A stretch of DNA of 52,633 nucleotides from NCBI GenBank assembly GCA_040768665.1, contig JAXGMN010000073.1, positions 1 through 52,633 on the forward strand. Direction: 5' to 3'. This DNA is from JABWBD01 sp040768665 (lineage in GTDB: Bacteria; Planctomycetota; Planctomycetia; Pirellulales; Thermoguttaceae). The position numbers were made by a program, and so were the translations under genes. The notes under the pieces were generated by a model. That model was given only the letters and a program-made list of their open reading frames with translations, searched no databases and was not told where the DNA came from. Each line of letters opens with the position of its first letter. Within the stretch, counting starts at the first letter, position 1. Positions 33,577 through 41,682 of the stretch are shown here, piece by piece.

Positions 33577-34343
33577 GCATCCTGGATCGGTTCCGGCTCG
33601 ACGGCAAGACGGCCCTGGTGACCGGCTGCCGCCGCGGCATCGGCAAAGCGATGGCTTCCGCGCTCGCCGAAGCCGGCGCCGACATCATCGGCGTTTCCGC
33701 CACCCTGGAAAAGACCGGCAGCGAGATCGGGCGGGAGGTGGCCGCCCTGGACCGCTCCTTCCGCGCCTATGCATGCGATCTCGCGGACCGCGCCGCTGTC
33801 TACCGCCTGGTGGAGAGCGTCAAGGTCGAGTGTCCGCCGGTCGACATCCTTGTGAACAACGCCGGAACGATCCTTCGCAAGCCGGCGGCCGAACATCCGG
33901 ACGAGTACTGGGATCAAGTCGTCGAGGTGAATCTCAGCGCCCAGTTCGTCCTCAGCCGCGAGCTCGGCAAAGACATGGTTGCGCGCGGCCGCGGCAAGAT
34001 CATCTTCACCGCTTCGCTCTTGACCTTCCAGGGCGGCATCACGGTGCCGGGTTATGCGGCCAGCAAGGGCGGAATCGGACAGTTGACCAAGGCTCTGGCC
34101 AATGAGTGGGCCGGCCATGGGGTGAACGTCAATGCGATCGCTCCGGGCTACGTCGCCACCGACAATACGGCTGCCCTGCGAGCCGATCCCCAGCGGAGCC
34201 CCACAATCCTCTCTCGGATTCCGGCGGGCCGCTGGGGGCAGCCCGACGACTTCAAGGGCGTCGTGGTTTTTCTTGCCTCGCCGGCGTCGGACTACATGCA
34301 CGGCACGATCGTCACCGTCGACGGCGGCTGGATGGGCCGGTAA
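33573..34343 (+). CDS. kduD: KduD-type short-chain dehydrogenase (2-dehydro-3-deoxy-D-gluconate 5-dehydrogenase)
   Basis: 256 aa SDR. The nucleotide motif is TGCRRGIG (17-24), NNAG is at 95-98, and the catalytic triad is S148, Y161 and K165 (YAASK). The segments ANEWAGHGVNVNAIAPGY, NTAALRADPQRSPTILSRIPAGRWG and ASDYMHGTIVTVDGGW match the KduD subfamily closely, pointing to late steps of pectin or uronate breakdown. This fits the secreted glycosidase-like gene upstream, though that gene is divergent. The gene is bracketed by two copies of the type-2 repeat; the second copy starts on the base after the stop codon. Confidence 0.92.
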   Translation: MSILDRFRLDGKTALVTGCRRGIGKAMASALAEAGADIIGVSATLEKTGSEIGREVAALDRSFRAYACDLADRAAVYRLVESVKVECPPVDILVNNAGTILRKPAAEHPDEYWDQVVEVNLSAQFVLSRELGKDMVARGRGKIIFTASLLTFQGGITVPGYAASKGGIGQLTKALANEWAGHGVNVNAIAPGYVATDNTAALRADPQRSPTILSRIPAGRWGQPDDFKGVVVFLASPASDYMHGTIVTVDGGWMGR

Positions 34344-34445
34344 GAGGCCCTGGCAAAACGGGGACAGGCACCTCGCGAAGACGCCTATCCTCCGTGTCTT
34401 GCCGATACTCGGCTCGGAGCCAGTATCCGTTTTGTCAGGACCTCT
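34344..34445 (+). repeat. Type-2 palindromic repeat, copy 2
   Basis: 102 bp, beginning directly after the kduD stop. The arms are GAGGCCCTGGCAAAACG and GTTTTGTCAGGACCTC. The core is GGGGACAGGCACC / GAGCCAGTATCC, slightly decayed on the right. Confidence 0.85.
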
Positions 34446-34453
34446 CCAAAGTC

Positions 34454-36286
34454 TCACTCGATCTCCAGGAGCGAGTCGACTTCTCCGTCGGTGTTGAAAC
34501 GAGCGACGAGCATCTGCGAAACCAGGTTGTGGCCGAGGACGGTCCGGTTACCCGTCTCGCGAAGCGTCCGGTAAATCAGCCACTGTCGCTTGCCGACCAT
34601 GACCCGGTAGCCGACCGCGGCATCGCCGGGCAGGATGGTGAGGTTCTCGGCAAGGGTGAGCTGCCGCCAGGTGAACGGACGCCTCATCCGTCGGGCGTCG
34701 AGGTCGAAAAACAGCGGTGCGAAGATCGCCGATCCTTCCGTCGACTGGCTCAGTTCGAGGCCCTGAGCGGTCGCCGTCAAGGAACCGCCCCGCGGGTCGC
34801 AACGCCACTCCGGCAGAGCCAACGGCAGGACCAGCGCCCGTGGCTTTTTCCCGAGAAGACGGCCCTCACGGCCCTCGGCGGCCGGCTCGAACCGCACACC
34901 TTCGCTCAGCGGCAGGCTGCCGCAATAATCGATTTTGCCTCGCCCGACGCCAAGAATCGCGTCGGCCACCATCAGGAAACGGTCTTCCTTGGCCAGCAGC
35001 AAGTGACGTTGAACACGGGCCTTTTCGCCCAGAGAGACTTCCAGCTCCAGGTAGTCGGCATCGCGGTCGGTGTGCCAACAGACCTCCTCCCAATCGGTCT
35101 GTGGCAGGAGAGGTTCCCCATCCCATCGCACATCGAGCGTCCACGGTCCGGACCAGACGAGGTCGGAACCGCAGCCGAACTCGACGTCAACCGTTTTGGC
35201 GGGATACACCGCAGTCAGGCGAGGCTCCTTGCGCCCCCAGCCGGCCCTAAGGATTGTGATAGCCGACCATTCGGAGTGGGTCGCGGCTTGCGGCAATCTC
35301 GTCTCGGCAGTCCGCTTCACCTTGTTCTTCGCGCCCGGAAGGGTCAGGTCGGCAATCCTGTAGTCCGCCTTATCGCCACCGAACTGCAGCAGATTGTCGA
35401 AAAGGTCCCTGCACCAGAGGCCGGCGGATCCGCCGCTGAGCACCTGGGTACCATCCCTTCGCGTCAAGCGGAGCGCCGCACGAACCGCCCACCGGAATTG
35501 GTCCTCAGCCCCGGGGCGAAACGGGCTTTTCCGCCCCTTGCCGCCGATTGCGCGGCACCGCGTCCAGCAGGCCATCAGCGGACGGAAGATCGTCAGGTGC
35601 GAGCCCGCGGGAAACCCCTCTCCGTCGAGCAGGTCTTCCAGTCCTGCCGACAACGTCTCGCGCGCCGGCCCGAAAAGATGGCGACAGGGGGCGATCTCCG
35701 GCAAGAGATACGCCAATACCAGCGGCAGTTCACCGGCCAGCAACTGCCAAACGAGCGGATCGCCATTGCCGGCGGCAGACTCTGCCTCCCTCGTGGTGGC
35801 GCAAAGGTGGTCGAGAAGCGCCCACCAGGTCGGCTGCGACGCGCACCGGACCAACTCCGGCAGGGCATGGGCCCAGGCGAGCGCCTCGAAGGCGTAGGCG
35901 AGCGTCGGCGGTTCGGACGGCGAGGAGAGCCACTCCTGGAGTTCCTGTTCGACCGAATCGCTCGCCTGGCAGTCTGGCGAGAGCTTGCCAATGGCGACGA
36001 GCCGGTCCCGGATCGAGTGGAAACCGAGATGGTCCGGGAGGGCCCAGTCCAGCGGATCCGTCTTGCCTGCAACCAATTTTCGCAGCGGTTTTGGCTGACG
36101 TCGTCGAGCGAGATACTGCGTCCAGGCCGTCCATCCGAGCGAATCGTCGCCGGACTGAAACGCACGTCGAACCTTTGCGGGGGCGGATCGGTGCCAACGT
36201 CGAAGTATTTCGCCGTTGGCGGAGCCGGGTGCCCCCTGGCGTTTTTCGGTGGTGCTGAGGACGGTCTGATTCTCTCTGTTGATCAT
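34454..36286 (-). CDS. Conserved-looking protein of unknown function (610 aa)
   Basis: 610 aa with no signal peptide and no membrane segment. The N-terminal half is helical (WTAWTQYLARRR, LAYAFEALAWAHALPELVRC, LLAGELPLVLAYLLPEIAPC). The C-terminal half is beta-rich, with many Trp and Arg residues (WGRKEPRLTAVYPAKTV, LVWSGPWTLDVRWDGEP, DADYLELEVSLGEKARVQRHLLL). This two-part plan, toroid then beta sheet, is shared by heparinase II/III-like polysaccharide lyases, but I see no catalytic signature to support it. The ATG at 36286 has AAAGG 5 nt upstream. It is convergent with kduD. Confidence 0.75.
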   Translation of the reverse strand: MINRENQTVLSTTEKRQGAPGSANGEILRRWHRSAPAKVRRAFQSGDDSLGWTAWTQYLARRRQPKPLRKLVAGKTDPLDWALPDHLGFHSIRDRLVAIGKLSPDCQASDSVEQELQEWLSSPSEPPTLAYAFEALAWAHALPELVRCASQPTWWALLDHLCATTREAESAAGNGDPLVWQLLAGELPLVLAYLLPEIAPCRHLFGPARETLSAGLEDLLDGEGFPAGSHLTIFRPLMACWTRCRAIGGKGRKSPFRPGAEDQFRWAVRAALRLTRRDGTQVLSGGSAGLWCRDLFDNLLQFGGDKADYRIADLTLPGAKNKVKRTAETRLPQAATHSEWSAITILRAGWGRKEPRLTAVYPAKTVDVEFGCGSDLVWSGPWTLDVRWDGEPLLPQTDWEEVCWHTDRDADYLELEVSLGEKARVQRHLLLAKEDRFLMVADAILGVGRGKIDYCGSLPLSEGVRFEPAAEGREGRLLGKKPRALVLPLALPEWRCDPRGGSLTATAQGLELSQSTEGSAIFAPLFFDLDARRMRRPFTWRQLTLAENLTILPGDAAVGYRVMVGKRQWLIYRTLRETGNRTVLGHNLVSQMLVARFNTDGEVDSLLEIE

Positions 36287-36429
36287 GGTGGCCTTTGTCC
36301 GTGGTTTGCGAAAGCGTTCCGGGCCGGCGGTAACCGCGACCGTCTGATTGCCTTGACATAAGAATCGTGCCGCACACGCCCGGTGGCGACAATTGGACCC
36401 GTAAACCGTTCGGGGATATCTTGTAGGGA

Positions 36430-36524
36430 GACTGCTGAAAAGGGGACTGCCTCGGCAACCGGTGGAGGCTTGATTTGACGATGGATAGAAGATGTTGCGG
36501 TGCCTGGCCCCTTTTTCAGCAGTC
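36430..36524 (-). repeat. Type-4 palindromic repeat (CTGCTGAAAA arms)
   Basis: GACTGCTGAAAAGGGGACTG and GGCCCCTTTTTCAGCAGTC frame a 95-bp palindrome. Read on the minus strand, the core is GGGGCCAGGCACC / GAGGCAGTCCCC, so it is inverted relative to types 1-3. Confidence 0.8.
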
Positions 36525-36565
36525 TTGCGTGGCCGTTTAACCTATCCGGAAAGTCAATGGGAGGA

Positions 36566-36688
36566 GCAACCGTTCACGGGGCGGAAGAGAGGGGGACAGG
36601 TCCCTGTTTTCGGCCAACGTCTTTGACGCTAAAATACTCGAATTGGCCGAAAAATGGACCAGTCCCCGGCCGCCCCATGAACGGTTAC
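36566..36688 (+). repeat. Type-1 palindromic repeat, copy D
   Basis: 123 bp with arms GCAACCGTTCACGGGGCGG and CCGCCCCATGAACGGTTAC and the core GGGGACAGGTCCCTG / ATGGACCAGTCCCC. It ends 3 nt before the ribosome site of the YdjY lipoprotein gene. Confidence 0.88.
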
Positions 36689-36707
36689 ATGGGAGGATTA
36701 TAGTCGG

Positions 36708-37613
36708 ATGAGAACGACAGCGAAACCGTCGCCATGGCAGAATCGCATCTTGGGATGTTTTCTCGTGGCGGTATTCCCGGTTCTTGGCGCGTGCCGGCAA
36801 CAGGAGAGCTTGCCGAACACGGTGGCGGTTTCGCAACCGGCGGAACCAGCGGCCAAGTTGGCCGAACCGCCTGCGGCGCCTCCCGTCGACGAGGTGGCTG
36901 CGATTGCGCCGCCGGCCGACGCCGGGCCCGAGCAACCGGCGGAACCCCCGGCCGACGAACCCGCCGCGGAACCCGAGTATGATCCGCAGAAAGTGGTGCC
37001 GCTGATCGACCATCCCGATCAGCTCGAGCGGCTCGATCCCTCACGGCCGGTCTGGTTCGACAAGCAAAATCGGCGCGTCGTCGTCGGCGGATACATCTGT
37101 GCGCGCGAGGTGCCGCTGGAGATGTTCGCCTGCCTGCGCGGTACCAAGGAGCACGAAGCGATCGTCGCCGTCGACGCTCCGGCGCGGGTCGTTCATGCGG
37201 GGCTCGTGGCGGCAGGCGCCGATCCGGGCAATCCCGTGCAGTTCTATCCCGAGTATGTCCCTGCCCGCGGTCCGGAAATCGAGGTGACGGTCGTCTGGGA
37301 TGACGCCGAGGGCCGGCGTCAGACGGCGCGAGCGCAGGACTGGGTCCGCAACATGGAAACCAAGGAGGCAATGCAGCAGTCGTGGGTTTTTGCCGGCAGC
37401 CAGTTCACCAAGGACGATCGGACCGGCGAAGTGTACTACCAGGCGGACGGCGGCGACTTCATCTGTGTGTCCAATTTTCCCAGCGCCATGCTCGACATCC
37501 CGATCAAGAGCAGCGATTCCAACACCGCCCTGATGTTCGAAGGCTATGCGGAACGAATCCCTCCGCTGGGTACTCCGGTGACGTTGATCCTGACGCCGAC
37601 CAGCACAGAGTGA
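36708..37613 (+). CDS. YdjY-domain lipoprotein
   Basis: 301 aa. The signal peptide ends in the lipobox VLGAC (Cys 29). A Pro/Ala/Glu-rich spacer (30-90) leads to a YdjY-type domain (about 95-300): VWFDKQNRRVVVGGYICAREVPLEMFACLRGTKEHE-like sequence, then FYPEYVPARG, a Trp/Arg-rich segment, and GDFICVSNFPSAMLDIPI. YdjY domains are common in planctomycete lipoproteins and their role is unknown. ATG 36708 follows GGGAGGA at about 11 nt, just after repeat copy D. Confidence 0.85.
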   Translation: MRTTAKPSPWQNRILGCFLVAVFPVLGACRQQESLPNTVAVSQPAEPAAKLAEPPAAPPVDEVAAIAPPADAGPEQPAEPPADEPAAEPEYDPQKVVPLIDHPDQLERLDPSRPVWFDKQNRRVVVGGYICAREVPLEMFACLRGTKEHEAIVAVDAPARVVHAGLVAAGADPGNPVQFYPEYVPARGPEIEVTVVWDDAEGRRQTARAQDWVRNMETKEAMQQSWVFAGSQFTKDDRTGEVYYQADGGDFICVSNFPSAMLDIPIKSSDSNTALMFEGYAERIPPLGTPVTLILTPTSTE

Positions 37614-37662
37614 GGCAGATCAACGTTGCCCCAGAATGCGTTGGCGCGCAGTAGCATTTAGC

Positions 37663-37767
37663 TTAGAGCCGATCCCAAAACCTTGGCAGAAGAAGGGGAC
37701 AGGCACATTTTGCTCCGAAGACTACGCAAAATGAGCCAGTCCCCAACGGTTTTGGGCCAAGCTCTTA
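37663..37767 (+). repeat. Type-3 palindromic repeat, copy 1
   Basis: 105 bp with arms AGAGCCGATCCCAAAACC and GGTTTTGGGCCAAGCTCT, inner arms GCACATTTTGC / GCAAAATGAGC, and the core GGGGACAGG / CCAGTCCCC. It sits between the YdjY lipoprotein stop and the convergent chdC stop. Confidence 0.88.
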
Positions 37768-37795
37768 CGTTTACGGAGCGCAGCCAGCCGTCCGA

Positions 37796-38638
37796 TCACG
37801 CTCCATTGGCCGCCACGTGGCAATGTCGCAGAATCTCGGCGGCGGAAGCGAGATAGCCGGCATAGAAAGGGCCGAATTCACCGTAGCGGGCGCTCGCCTC
37901 ATCGAACCGCATCCGGTACACGATCTGCGTCAAAAGCTCGGGATTGCGGGCCCAAAGCGTCACGCCCCACTCCCAATCGTCGAGGCCGATCCCGACGGTT
38001 ACCAGTTGGGTGACCTTGCCGGCAAATTTCATCCCGCTTTCGCCGTGCTCGGCCATGAGCCGCTCGCGCTCGTTGAACGCGAGGCGAAACCAGTTTTCGT
38101 CCCCCGAGCGCTTCTTGTTCATCGGATAGAAGCATAGGGCCGGCCAGACCGGCAGGTCGGGCGTGAGTCGCTGGCGACGCATGATTTCCAATCGCCGCTC
38201 ATACTGTTTTCGTTTCGTTTCGTGCTCCACGGAATCCGCCGGCAATCCTTCGCGCGCGAGCCGTTCCGAGTATTGCTCCACCGAGGGAAGGTACTCCGAG
38301 ACCTCCGTGATCGACACATAGGACCACGTCGCCACGAGCGCCGAGCCGAGCGGGCCTGCCATCAACCGCTGGTGGGTTCGACCGATCACCAGGGGATCCG
38401 GGTCGAGCGCCAGCAGTCCGAAATCGGCCTTGTGCCCGCTCACGACAAAGGTCTGCAAACGCGCCGGGGCCTGATCGCCCTCGGGGTCGAGCGCGGCGGC
38501 AAAATCCGAACAGCCGTCGCTCAGTTCGCTGGCGCCGAGACTTCGGAGCCGGGCGCGGTGGAACCGATAGAAATAGTGGCTGCAATGCCAACCCTCGGTC
38601 GGCCGCAACGAGATTTCCGGGCGTGGATCGGAAGACAT
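37796..38638 (-). CDS. chdC: Coproheme decarboxylase (HemQ/ChdC, chlorite dismutase fold)
   Basis: 280 aa. The C-terminal half has the ChdC signature FYPMNKKRSGDENWF, followed by an ERERLMAEHGESGMKFAG segment and GLDDWEWGVTLWA. Y171 and K175 match the catalytic Tyr and propionate-binding Lys of the Staphylococcus enzyme (Y145, K149). H198, with the same 27-residue spacing, matches the proximal His (H172). It should convert coproheme III to haem b in the coproporphyrin-dependent haem pathway. No other hem gene is in the window. It starts 6 nt after the CheY-like gene, with no ribosome site of its own, so coupling is likely. Confidence 0.94.
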   Translation of the reverse strand: MSSDPRPEISLRPTEGWHCSHYFYRFHRARLRSLGASELSDGCSDFAAALDPEGDQAPARLQTFVVSGHKADFGLLALDPDPLVIGRTHQRLMAGPLGSALVATWSYVSITEVSEYLPSVEQYSERLAREGLPADSVEHETKRKQYERRLEIMRRQRLTPDLPVWPALCFYPMNKKRSGDENWFRLAFNERERLMAEHGESGMKFAGKVTQLVTVGIGLDDWEWGVTLWARNPELLTQIVYRMRFDEASARYGEFGPFYAGYLASAAEILRHCHVAANGA

Positions 38639-38644
38639 TAGCGT

Positions 38645-39058
38645 TCAGGAGAGGAGTCGGTTGACACTGTCCAGCAGGCGATCCATGGGAAACGGTTTGC
38701 GGATGTAATCGTCGACGCCAAGCATCTCGGCATACGCCTTGTGACGATTCCCTTCGTTCGCGGTAATCATGATGATCCGCGTTGGAAAGCGGCGGGTCCG
38801 TCGGAGCTTTTCCAGCACGAGAAAACCGCTTCGTTTAGGCATCATCATATCGAGGATCACCAGATCGGGATCCTCCCGCTCCGCCAACGCCAATCCCTGA
38901 TTGCCGTCTCGCGCGACAAGGACTATGTAGCCGAGTGCCTCGAGCGCTACCCGCATTGACTCGACGATCTCATAATCGTCGTCGACCAGTAGGATCCGTT
39001 TGGACCGCCCGTCGTCCTTTTCCGGATCGGCTTCGTTGGTAGGTTCCTGCGACATCAT
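38645..39058 (-). CDS. CheY-like single-domain response regulator
   Basis: 137 aa. An acidic N-terminal tail of about 20 residues is followed by one receiver domain: acidic pocket DDD (26-28), phospho-acceptor D70 (VILDMMMP), T99 (MITANEG) and K121 (RKPF). No output domain is present. The first of two adjacent ATGs (39058) has AGGA at 6 nt. It is the first gene of a two-gene unit with chdC. No kinase is nearby, so it probably receives phosphate from a distant kinase; the hybrid kinase at 7.7 kb is one candidate. Confidence 0.93.
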   Translation of the reverse strand: MMSQEPTNEADPEKDDGRSKRILLVDDDYEIVESMRVALEALGYIVLVARDGNQGLALAEREDPDLVILDMMMPKRSGFLVLEKLRRTRRFPTRIIMITANEGNRHKAYAEMLGVDDYIRKPFPMDRLLDSVNRLLS

Positions 39059-39197
39059 GTCCCGTCCTAAGGAAACAATCGGAGGTGGAAATCCACGGAC
39101 CGGGTCCGACCTCCGGCGAGGGGACTTTCCAAACCTATATCCATAGCCGAGTTTGCCCCGCTACGCAAGTCTCCCCCGACCAAACGGCGTACCTGGT

Positions 39198-39222
39198 AGG
39201 TCCCGCTTGCCGAGCGGGACCT
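39198..39222. repeat. Hairpin AGGTCCCGCT...AGCGGGACCT in the gap after the ABC ATPase gene
   Basis: A 10-bp perfect stem with the loop TGCCG. It is the same palindrome as in the 22225-22398 array, with the loop in the opposite sense. The rest of 39059-39327 shows nothing else. Confidence 0.8.
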
Positions 39223-39327
39223 GGAACCACCTGTCCGGCGCCTGTCTTTGTTTGCCTCGATACCTGCTTGGAGTGCGTTCGGACACGCGGTTCTTTATCA
39301 CCCGGTCGAACGACCGACTCCGGCGAC

Positions 39328-40020
39328 CTAGCCAAAATTCCCCGAAGTGGTTAAGGAAGCTGCTTCGCCTTCGATCGTTCCCGCCGAGAGTGTTATCGTC
39401 CGTTGGGCGTGTGTCGACGCAAATTCCTGGTGCGTCACCAGAAGAACCGTCCCGCCCTCGCGGTGGAACTCCTCGAGCAGATTCAAAACCGCACGGGCAT
39501 TGTCCGGATCCAGATTGCCGGTTGGTTCATCGGCCAGGATCAGCCCGGGGCCGTTGATCATCGCCCTCGCGATGGCCACGCGTTGGCATTCGCCGGTGCT
39601 CAACTCCGCGGGGCGGTGGTTGAGCCGGTGCCCAAGTCCGAATCGTTCGAGCAGTTCGCTTGCCTGCTGCCGGGCTGTCGTTTTCCGCTCCGGCAAGGCG
39701 GCCACTGCCACGTTTTCCACCACGGTGAGATAGGGCACCAGATGGAAGGTCTGAAAGACAAAACCGATCTGCTCGGCTCGGAACCTCGCACGTGCGGAGG
39801 ACGTCATTGCCCCCAGCTCCTTTCCGGCCACGACCACGCGTCCGGAAGTCGGACGTCCCAATCCGCCGACAATAGTCAACAGCGTCGATTTCCCGGACCC
39901 GCTGGGTCCGCGGACGACGAGGAACTCGCCCCCCACCACGTTAAGACTGACCTCCCAAAGGGCATGGACCGGACCATCGCCCCTCTGATACGTCTTCGTC
40001 ACATTCTCAAGGTGGATCAT
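39328..40020 (-). CDS. ABC transporter ATPase (LolD/MacB type) without adjacent permease
   Basis: 230 aa. Walker A is GPSGSGKST, the Q-loop lies in FVFQTFHLVPYLTVVENVAV, the signature LSTGECQRVAIARA carries Thr at the second Gly-flanking position, Walker B is LILADEPTGNLD, and the H-loop is VTHQEFA. The start ATG 40020 lies 7 nt after the stop of the preceding membrane protein; GGAGGAA within the end of that gene serves as its ribosome site. ATPases of this type work with FtsX-like permeases, but none follows: the next gene downstream is over 250 nt away and unrelated. Confidence 0.92.
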   Translation of the reverse strand: MIHLENVTKTYQRGDGPVHALWEVSLNVVGGEFLVVRGPSGSGKSTLLTIVGGLGRPTSGRVVVAGKELGAMTSSARARFRAEQIGFVFQTFHLVPYLTVVENVAVAALPERKTTARQQASELLERFGLGHRLNHRPAELSTGECQRVAIARAMINGPGLILADEPTGNLDPDNARAVLNLLEEFHREGGTVLLVTHQEFASTHAQRTITLSAGTIEGEAASLTTSGNFG

Positions 40021-40027
40021 TCTTGAA

Positions 40028-41416
40028 CTATTCCTCCAAACGGCGTCTGAAGACAACGAAGCCCGCTGCAAGAACCGCAATTGCCGCCACGATCGCTCCG
40101 GCGCCGAGAGTCCACATCTGTCGTTTGGCGAGCGACTCCGATTCCGAACGGGCGGTGGTAGCTGCGATGGGCTGGACACTACCTTCCTCCGTCACGGGGG
40201 CCGCAACCGCGTTCGCTTCCTCAACAACGGCCGTTGCCGGTTGAGCGGCAAGCGCCGACTCCGTCTCGACCGGCTTTGCCGCAAGGGCTTGCTCCGCGGC
40301 AGGGTCTTGTGATTTCGCCTCCTTGGCGGTACCGGTATCCTCCGCTATGTCCACGGGATCCCCGGCCGGGTCGACAGGCATCTCTTGATAGTCAAACCCC
40401 ATCGGATTCAGCGTGGGGTCGTTGGCGGCCATCTGATCCGCCGTCGCTTCCCAGTCCCACTGGAACAACAAGTCGACCCCGGGGTTTTGCTCCTTGACCA
40501 TGCAGGAACAGGCCCCGGCCAGAAACGCAACCAACTGGCATAGATTGTCGACCGTGATCCCCTTGCCGATGTAAGGCTCCATCGATCGCCCGCGACCGTA
40601 GACGGCGAAAACCATCGGCTCGTCAACGTATTCGTGCAGGTCGGGTTCAATCTTCATCAGCGAATCGACGAGCCATTTCTCGGCCTTATCCGTCCGGTCG
40701 AGTTTGACGGTTGCCAACTCCAGGCGATTGGCTGCGGCGATCGCGTCTTCCGCCGCTTCCTCCGTCCCCGGACCTTGCATCGGCGGCATGCCCGGATCGA
40801 TGGAAGCAACCGGGATATTTCCTGCGGCGGCCTCGGCGATCGTTTTCTTGATCGCCTCTTCCACGCGTTTGTTTTCTGCCTCAGCTTTGCCGGGCACCCA
40901 CAGCAGAACTGCGGCATTGCCTTGCTCCAACAGTCCGCCCAACTGCTTCCGCATCGGCGAATCGATCAACGAGGCAATCGCCGACGCGTCCAGTCGACCG
41001 GCCGAGAGTTCCGCGCCCCAGGGCGTCAGAACGACGTGCGTGGGGAGCGGGCCGTCCGCATGGGCCTGGAGCACCTCCCGCACCGGCGGCGGCAGTTTCT
41101 CCGGCTTCCACTGGTCCAGATCGATTGGCTCCAGCACCACATTCGCTGCCGCCGACTCGCTGCGGGAAGCTTCTCGGAGCTTCTGGTGGACCGGCTCATC
41201 CTGGGCGTCCGGTTCGCCGCGATGCAGATAGCAGACAACAAACGGTGAAGAACCCCAGTTGTACATGGCATAGCGATACACCGGCGTGGTGCAGGCCCGA
41301 GCCACGGGAGCGGCGAACCAGAACCCGAAAATCGCCATCACCGCCCACGGCGCAGCGAACCCGGCGATCGTCTCGAAGGGGCGGTTCGGCATCTTTTTCC
41401 TTAAAAGCACGCTCAT
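40028..41416 (-). CDS. Membrane-anchored exported protein, partner of the ABC ATPase
   Basis: 462 aa. N-terminal hydrophobic signal (FETIAGFAAPWAVMAIFGFWFAAP), then CTTPVYRYAMYNW, a segment common at the N-terminus of planctomycete exported proteins linked to ABC genes. A mixed alpha/beta domain of about 330 residues follows with a CSC pair (AGACSCMVKEQ), then an Ala/Glu-rich linker and a single C-terminal membrane anchor (IVAAIAVLAAGFVVF) ending RRRLEE. The start ATG 41416 has GGGAG 5 nt upstream. No enzymatic family is recognised. It is coupled to the ATPase gene and may be its envelope component. Confidence 0.75.
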   Translation of the reverse strand: MSVLLRKKMPNRPFETIAGFAAPWAVMAIFGFWFAAPVARACTTPVYRYAMYNWGSSPFVVCYLHRGEPDAQDEPVHQKLREASRSESAAANVVLEPIDLDQWKPEKLPPPVREVLQAHADGPLPTHVVLTPWGAELSAGRLDASAIASLIDSPMRKQLGGLLEQGNAAVLLWVPGKAEAENKRVEEAIKKTIAEAAAGNIPVASIDPGMPPMQGPGTEEAAEDAIAAANRLELATVKLDRTDKAEKWLVDSLMKIEPDLHEYVDEPMVFAVYGRGRSMEPYIGKGITVDNLCQLVAFLAGACSCMVKEQNPGVDLLFQWDWEATADQMAANDPTLNPMGFDYQEMPVDPAGDPVDIAEDTGTAKEAKSQDPAAEQALAAKPVETESALAAQPATAVVEEANAVAAPVTEEGSVQPIAATTARSESESLAKRQMWTLGAGAIVAAIAVLAAGFVVFRRRLEE

Positions 41417-41491
41417 GGAATCTCCCCATGCGATCATAGTAAAAAACGGAGCGGCTCCGCAACCGGCGCCGGCCTGGCCTGGGCGCAACAG

Positions 41492-41529
41492 CAAGATGTT
41501 GCGGTGCCTGTCCCCTTTTTCAGCAGCCC
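41492..41529 (-). repeat. Type-4 half-repeat
   Basis: GATGTTGCGGTGCCTGTCCC and a CTTTTTTCAGCAGCCC end match the right half of the element at 36430-36524 almost exactly. The other half is absent. Confidence 0.75.
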
Positions 41530-41530
41530 A

Positions 41531-41646
41531 ACGCGCGGCCCGTTGGGCACTGCGGTTAAACGACCTGCCTTACCACCATCCGTTCCGAGGGCTCGATACG
41601 CGCGGCCCGTTGGGCACTGCGGTTAAACGACCTGCCTTACCACCAT
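41531..41646. repeat. 67-bp direct tandem repeat (two copies, second truncated)
   Basis: The segment starting ACGCGCGGCCCGTTGGGCAC and ending TTACCACCAT occurs at 41531-41579 and 41598-41646, identical over about 49 bp, with an 18-bp spacer between. It lies just after the Aat stop codon. Confidence 0.85.
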
Positions 41647-41682
41647 ATATATGGGCCTGGGCGTCGAAAAGCAAACCGATTG

